Of a DNA stretch of 64,000 nucleotides, positions 59,032 to 64,000 are shown one piece after another. The DNA is taken from assembly GCA_025677815.1 (NCBI GenBank), contig JAIXMP010000032.1, positions 310,001 through 374,000 of the forward strand, in the 5' to 3' direction. Position 1 is the stretch's first letter; every line of letters starts with the position of its first letter. The stretch is from Phascolomyces articulosus (Eukaryota > Mucoromycota > Mucoromycetes > Mucorales > Lichtheimiaceae). The notes beneath the pieces were generated by a model that was not told where the DNA came from, ran no database searches, and saw nothing but the letters and a program-made list of their open reading frames with translations. The position numbers and the translations under genes were made by a program.

Positions 59032-60010
59032 TATAGAATTACTCGTCGTTTTACTTTTCATTTGTGGGTCATAGATGAATACCAACATCTTTTTTTGTTT
59101 CAATTAAAGTCAATATTATTATAGGGAAATAGCCACATTATATATAAATGAAAATGAAAATCAATAAAATAATGAAACGTATGCTCTTTGATCAATTATA
59201 TTTTTCTTTTTTATATTATTACTAGCTATCCAATCTGTATATTTAGTATTTGTGTTATTTCTTGATATAATTATTGCTGAAACAATACGACTACTATGTT
59301 CGTTCTTACAGAATTTGGTTTATAGAAGTGAAAAGGAAAGAAGGTCCTTAAGGATTGTCTTTTTTAGTGACTGCATATGGCTAATGCCATCTTTTAAGTT
59401 CTACTGTTTATTGCTTATGAATTATAATTAGTATGAAAGGATATTAGCTTAAGAACTGTGTTTTATTCACCACTTTCCATGGAATCCCCAACTTGGAAAA
59501 GATGGTGGTTAGCTTTATAACATAAGATCAGATGTGTATAGGATTCAATAAAAAAAATTACAAGATTTCCCTCGCATATTGTAGATAACAAAAATATTGG
59601 TAATAGTTAATAATAAACAATTATGCTACGCACATGTTTTAAAACTTTTTTGACACAGCCATGTCGTGTGATATATATATTCAATGCACTGATATAAAAC
59701 TTCAATCTGAAGAATACATTCTGTCTAGTAAGAAGCAGTAGTATGTGAACCATGATGACTTGATTATACAATTCAATGAGTTTTGATTTTTTTTTTGTCT
59801 ATTATATTGTTGGAATGGTCTTAACGTTTATTCTATGTTGATGGATATAGAGTAGCTTATTATTTACCATGCTCACAAAATTTTTATTTACATACAAAAA
59901 AAGAGAAAAAGAGAATAGAAAAGTACTATATCAAATATATGATGTATCAATATATAAAAAAAACAAGAAGAAGGTATAGAGAGAAGATTATATATAAAGT
60001 GTAGATATCA
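59032..60010. other. Convergent intergenic region
   Basis: This AT-rich gap lies between the kelch gene and the convergent fucosidase gene. AATAAA-type motifs occur at both ends (about 59163 and 59900-60000). No gene is visible. Confidence 0.5.
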
Positions 60011-62640
60011 TTATGTCATTTTAAATACCCAAACATGTTGATTGGCATCAATAGCCTGTTTTGAGAATTGTAAAACGACTTGACCTTGTGCATCTAAATG
60101 CCATGGTACTTGAACACCGGTGGTTGTTTCAATGCCTGATTCAATCTTGGGAACTGGGACCGGAATTGTAAAAGCACCTTGGGGTGGTTTATCCAAAGCA
60201 AACATATAAAATGCATGTTCAGAGATGGTAAACCTTAATCGAATTTTATCTTGTTCAATACCACTGGGAGCCACCCAATACCGAGTTGTATTGAATAAAC
60301 ATTCTGGCCCCACTTGATCAATCCAATTACCCATATCAATCAATGCCTTTTCCATGGGTTCTGCCACATTACCATGCATATCCGGACCAAAGTTTAATAA
60401 TAAATTACCCCCTTTGGAGACCACATCCACTAATTCTTGCAAAAGAGACTGTGTCGTTGCATATTGACTGGGTTGTGTAGCTTGATTGTATCCAAATGAA
60501 TAAGGGTCAATACCGCGTGTGGCTTCCCAGAATCTTGAAGGAGCGTTGGCATTAGGTTTATATTCCACGGTAGTAAAATCAGAAATACCATTACCACATC
60601 GGTCATTTACAGATACTTGTCGTTGTTTAGATGCTGCCTTGTTAAAAAAAGGTACTTGCCATGCAGAAGAATTGTTAATGCCGCCAATATCACACCAAAA
60701 GATATCGGGCTCATGTTGTTCAATTAATTCCATTGCTTGCGGTACTTGAACTTCATTCACAAAATCTTGAATCGGTGGGTTGTAGCCGGTGTAAGGGATT
60801 GTTTTGCCTGTATATGGGTTTTTAGGTGGTCCATGCCATCCTAACGATTCATCGTTATACTCAGGATGATACCATTCTGGCATTGAAACTATCATATATA
60901 TATATATATAATTAATGCTTTTTCTTTTCTTTGTTTTCTTTGTTCATTATATTATTATTATTGGTTTCTTACAATAAAGCCCACGCTTAAGATGAGAATA
61001 AGCTGGTTGTTTCGCTGCTGTCATCAAAGCATCCACAAAGTCACGTTTTGGCCCAAGTTTTACAGATGATCGTTCATTGACTTTTGTATCCCATAAAGCA
61101 AATCCATCATGATGCTTTGTAGTAAATACAAAATAACGCGCACGGGATTTAGAAATAAGGTCAAGCCATTTACTAGGATCAGGCGTACTTGGTAATTGAG
61201 GGATGAAATCATCATAATTAAATTGCTCACCATATGTGTCACGATGGTGAGAATATGTAGGTTCATGAGACATTTGCCACCAATACCATTCACTGTATTC
61301 TTTACCGACAGGAGCCCATGCAGGTACAGAATATAATCCCCAATGAATAAAAATTCCAAATTTGGCGTCCTCTAACCATTGCGGGGCTTGATGTTGCTGC
61401 AGTGATGCCCTTTTTAAGAATAATAACGATAATGCCCAATTGTATCAATATAAAAACAAATAAATAAATAGATGGCTAAATTTACATGCACAATACAAAT
61501 AAAACCTTACTTGGTCGAATCATATTGAATTAATCCCAAATTCAATTCGAACGATACAGATTCACTATGCGTAGCATCGATTGTGATGGAGGTTGTTGTT
61601 GTAGAAGAAGGAGAAGAAACACCCACATTGACCATTGTAAAATGGCCTGGTGCTAATCTTGGAATAAGTGCTTGTCCTCCTCCATTTTGAATACTGACTT
61701 GAATATCCTTGATTGTTTCTGGTGATGTATTATGAATTCGGATACGAATAATTTGTCTCCCTTGATCATCCCAAAGTTGCGCTGGCCGTGCGCTGACAAT
61801 ATGAGCACCTCCTTTTTCTTTATTGGGTCCAAGAGGTTGAATGGCGAATACATGAACCCGATCATCCTTTGGTAACTGTAAAGCACGAATGCGTTTGGAT
61901 GGATTGACATAAACAGGAATAACATAAAAAGCACCTGTATTTCCATTACTAACTTTCCAAGGAATACCAAGAGTTCTATCTAATACTTGATTTAATTGGC
62001 TTTCTTGCCAGTCAGGAACATCGATACGTGATATGCTCTTGGTGCTGTCATGGTATTGAATGATAATTTCTGCGTCAGGTACAGGTCCAAAAGAAGAGGA
62101 CACGAGTAAATAAAGAGCGCCAGTTGATTCTGGAAGAACAAGTGGGATGGTTTGACCTTGAGCAGCCACATTATCTTTTGTTTCACCAATATGTGTATGG
62201 AATGATAATATACTTCCAGGAACGGGAACAATAGTGTTATTTTTTCCTTTCTCTAATGCAAATGCATTGCCTTGAGTATCGAAATCACCTTTGGATCCAC
62301 ATCCACGATTATTTAACCATGGATAAAGTTGTGTTTCTGTAGTAGAAGGTGGTGCTGCCCATACAAGTACAAGACAGGTTATTAATAATGTTGTAATGAA
62401 TCCTATAGCCATAAGTCGTCGTTTGGTTATGAAATGTTTTTCTAATTGTTCTTCTTGTCCTACTTCTTCGTCGTTGTCGTCGTTGCTATCGTAAGAATAT
62501 GGTTGTTGTTGACGAGGATGATGAGCAGAAGAAGAAGAGGTAGAAGAAAGAAGTGGAGTGGATTCATTGTTAAAATGATCGTGTCGATCATCCTCATTAT
62601 CCACAGCGATTCTCCGGTCGCCAGGTACAAGAACGGACAT
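60011..62640 (-). CDS. Type II membrane alpha-L-fucosidase (GH29) with large N-terminal extension
   Basis: Three exons (61511-62640, 60973-61409, 60011-60888) close in phase to 814 residues. The N-terminus is cytosolic and acidic, then a signal-anchor helix (LMAIGFITTLLITCLVLVWA, about residues 77-96). Residues of about 100-375 form a region of beta-rich character (SILSFHTHIGETKDNVAAQ, GALYLLVSSSFG, DIQVSIQNGGG) with no family I recognise. The GH29 catalytic domain follows: PQWLEDAKFGIFIHWGLYSVPAW, FVFTTKHHDGFALWDT, SMPEWYHPEY, EPDIFWCDIGG (expected nucleophile Asp), and GGNLLLNFGPDMHGNV. GH29 enzymes remove alpha-L-fucose by retention. Mucoralean walls contain fucose-bearing acidic polysaccharides, so a wall-remodelling role is plausible inference. 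GH29 enzymes are usually secreted at about 450 residues; this one is nearly double. Confidence 0.93.
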
Positions 62641-64000
62641 GATTAAATGATGTGCATATATCTTGTCACAAGAGTGACTAACGGGATTTTAAACTTGAAG
62701 AAAGAAAGAAAAAAAGGGGGGAGACTCAATACCAAGTTGACTAAAGATGCTATTGATAATAAGAAGAGGAGGTGTGTAGTGGAAAGGAGAGAATAAAGTA
62801 GTGAGGGAAAAAAAGGAAGAAAAAAGAAGAAGAAATGTAAAATAAAAAAAAAAAGGTTGGACGATGTGACCTGGTCATTAATGGTGTCAAACCCGTCATG
62901 TGTGTATGTGTGTATGTGTGTGTGTGTGTATAATGCTTTTAAGTTATTATAAGGGCATTATTTCTCATTCTACCAAAGAATTGTTTAGAAACGCCTTCGT
63001 TTTCTTATAAAAAAACAAAATAGACGCTTTCATCGGCAAACAATTAAATTCTACCTCCCTTTTCTTCCTACGCCCACCCCCCTCATTTTTTAGCTGAGCC
63101 AAAAATGCAGTGTTTTTTTATATAGTCTAGAAGCACGTTTTATATTTAAAACTTCGATTACTTAAACTATTTATTATGAAATGAAATGTAAAGATAGCCG
63201 CTCGCTGTTTATATTTTTAATGCATAATTATTACTTGTTAGTCCTTTTCATATTTCCCGCCTAGCATCGTCATGCTTCACTTATTTGTATATGAAAAGTA
63301 ACGTGATCCGATGTATCATCTCATTTTTTTTTTCTGGGGTAAAAAGAAAACTCAAATTCGGATAATATCCTCGTTTTTAGGTTATAAAAATCCCCAGACA
63401 ACAAATGAATCTGTAGGGTCATTAGAAAACATTCATCATTCCAAACATACTGCTACATTATACATTGTAGCACTTATGCTCAAAATTCTTTGCTTAATTT
63501 AACCCATGATTCATTTTTGTTACACTCACCAGATCAAAAAAAATAAATAAAAATAAACCAGCAGGTAAATTTATATTGATTATCCATGCTGGGAGCAACA
63601 ACGTTTTACACTATGCATTATGCAAGCAAAAAACAAGCTGTAGTAGTAATATATAAGCACAGTAATGCTACAATTGTACGACAGTGATGCAATCGGACAT
63701 CGTTTGACTTGATCAATTGGCATATATGCAAAATAAACAGTAAGTTTGAAAACAACAATAATAAACAGAATCATATGTGCTGCATTTGTTGTACCTGATG
63801 TATATTATCATGATTATGTTTATGCATTGGGTATATAAGGAATACAATTGTAAGCAAGAGATTCCTCACGAGGTTATATATATATACACAAATGATCATG
63901 GTCTATTAAACCATAAGTAGATAGTTATATAAAAAACAAGAGGAGAATAGGGTAAAGCATGTCAGTATTGAAAGTGACAGATGATAGATCATTTCAACGG
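62641..64000. other. Intergenic region upstream of the fucosidase gene to window end
   Basis: The part next to 62641 is the presumed promoter of the fucosidase gene: purine-rich on the plus strand (pyrimidine-rich in the sense direction) at 62698-62860. A GT microsatellite lies at 62899-62930. From 63000 to 64000 I see no gene; short frames at 63311 and 63580 look like chance. Confidence 0.5.
62899..62930. repeat. Microsatellite (TG)n with TATG interruptions
   Basis: A TG dinucleotide tract with two TATG interruptions, about 260 bases upstream of the fucosidase start. Confidence 0.9.

Overview
The window looks like nuclear DNA of an early-diverging filamentous fungus, most likely Mucoromycota (Mucorales-like). 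The DNA is AT-rich, genes are compact, and introns are mostly 45-130 bp with GTAAGT/GTATGT-like donors. The gene set is eukaryotic: mitochondrial and peroxisomal biogenesis, a cytosolic tRNA synthetase, an ER-vacuole contact protein and an Anp1/Mnn9-type mannosyltransferase. The species cannot be fixed from the sequence alone. All exon models were built by hand, checking that splice phases close; no transcript or database evidence was used.

Layout. 0.1-6.7 kb holds two tandem paralogues of a large kelch-ectodomain membrane protein; the first is cut by the window edge. 7.1-9.7 kb is cytosolic Phe-tRNA synthetase beta (FRS1). 9.8-13.5 kb, minus strand, has an unrecognised gene with an unresolved 3' end and an Nvj2-like TM-PH-SMP lipid-transfer protein whose proline-rich tail needs a frameshift in a six-base homopolymer. 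14.0-17.7 kb carries two tandem MDR oxidoreductases. 20.8-23.5 kb is a coiled-coil protein ending in an SH3BGR thioredoxin fold. 24.7-27.0 kb is an F-box/LRR-like gene.

From 27 to 38.5 kb is a gene desert full of decayed repeats. It contains an inverted-repeat (foldback-like) structure of about 3-4 kb whose flanks are degenerate minisatellites, short tandem arrays, a duplicated exon-like segment and gene remnants.

38.6-62.6 kb is again gene-dense: a GRDP-like DUF1399 protein with a Gly/Cys-rich tail and an apparent 8-nt microexon, ISU1 (Fe-S scaffold), an SLC35F6-type transporter, a possible SAS4-like chromatin protein, a broken secreted-protein locus, a PRELI/Ups2-like lipid carrier, PEX16, a GT62 mannosyltransferase, a five-exon kelch protein, and a type II membrane GH29 alpha-L-fucosidase with a large extra N-terminal region.

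Most genes are unrelated housekeeping functions, as expected in a eukaryote. The most novel material is the kelch membrane-protein tandem, the repeat structure at 30.6-34.5 kb, and the unusual architectures of the fucosidase and the SH3BGR protein.
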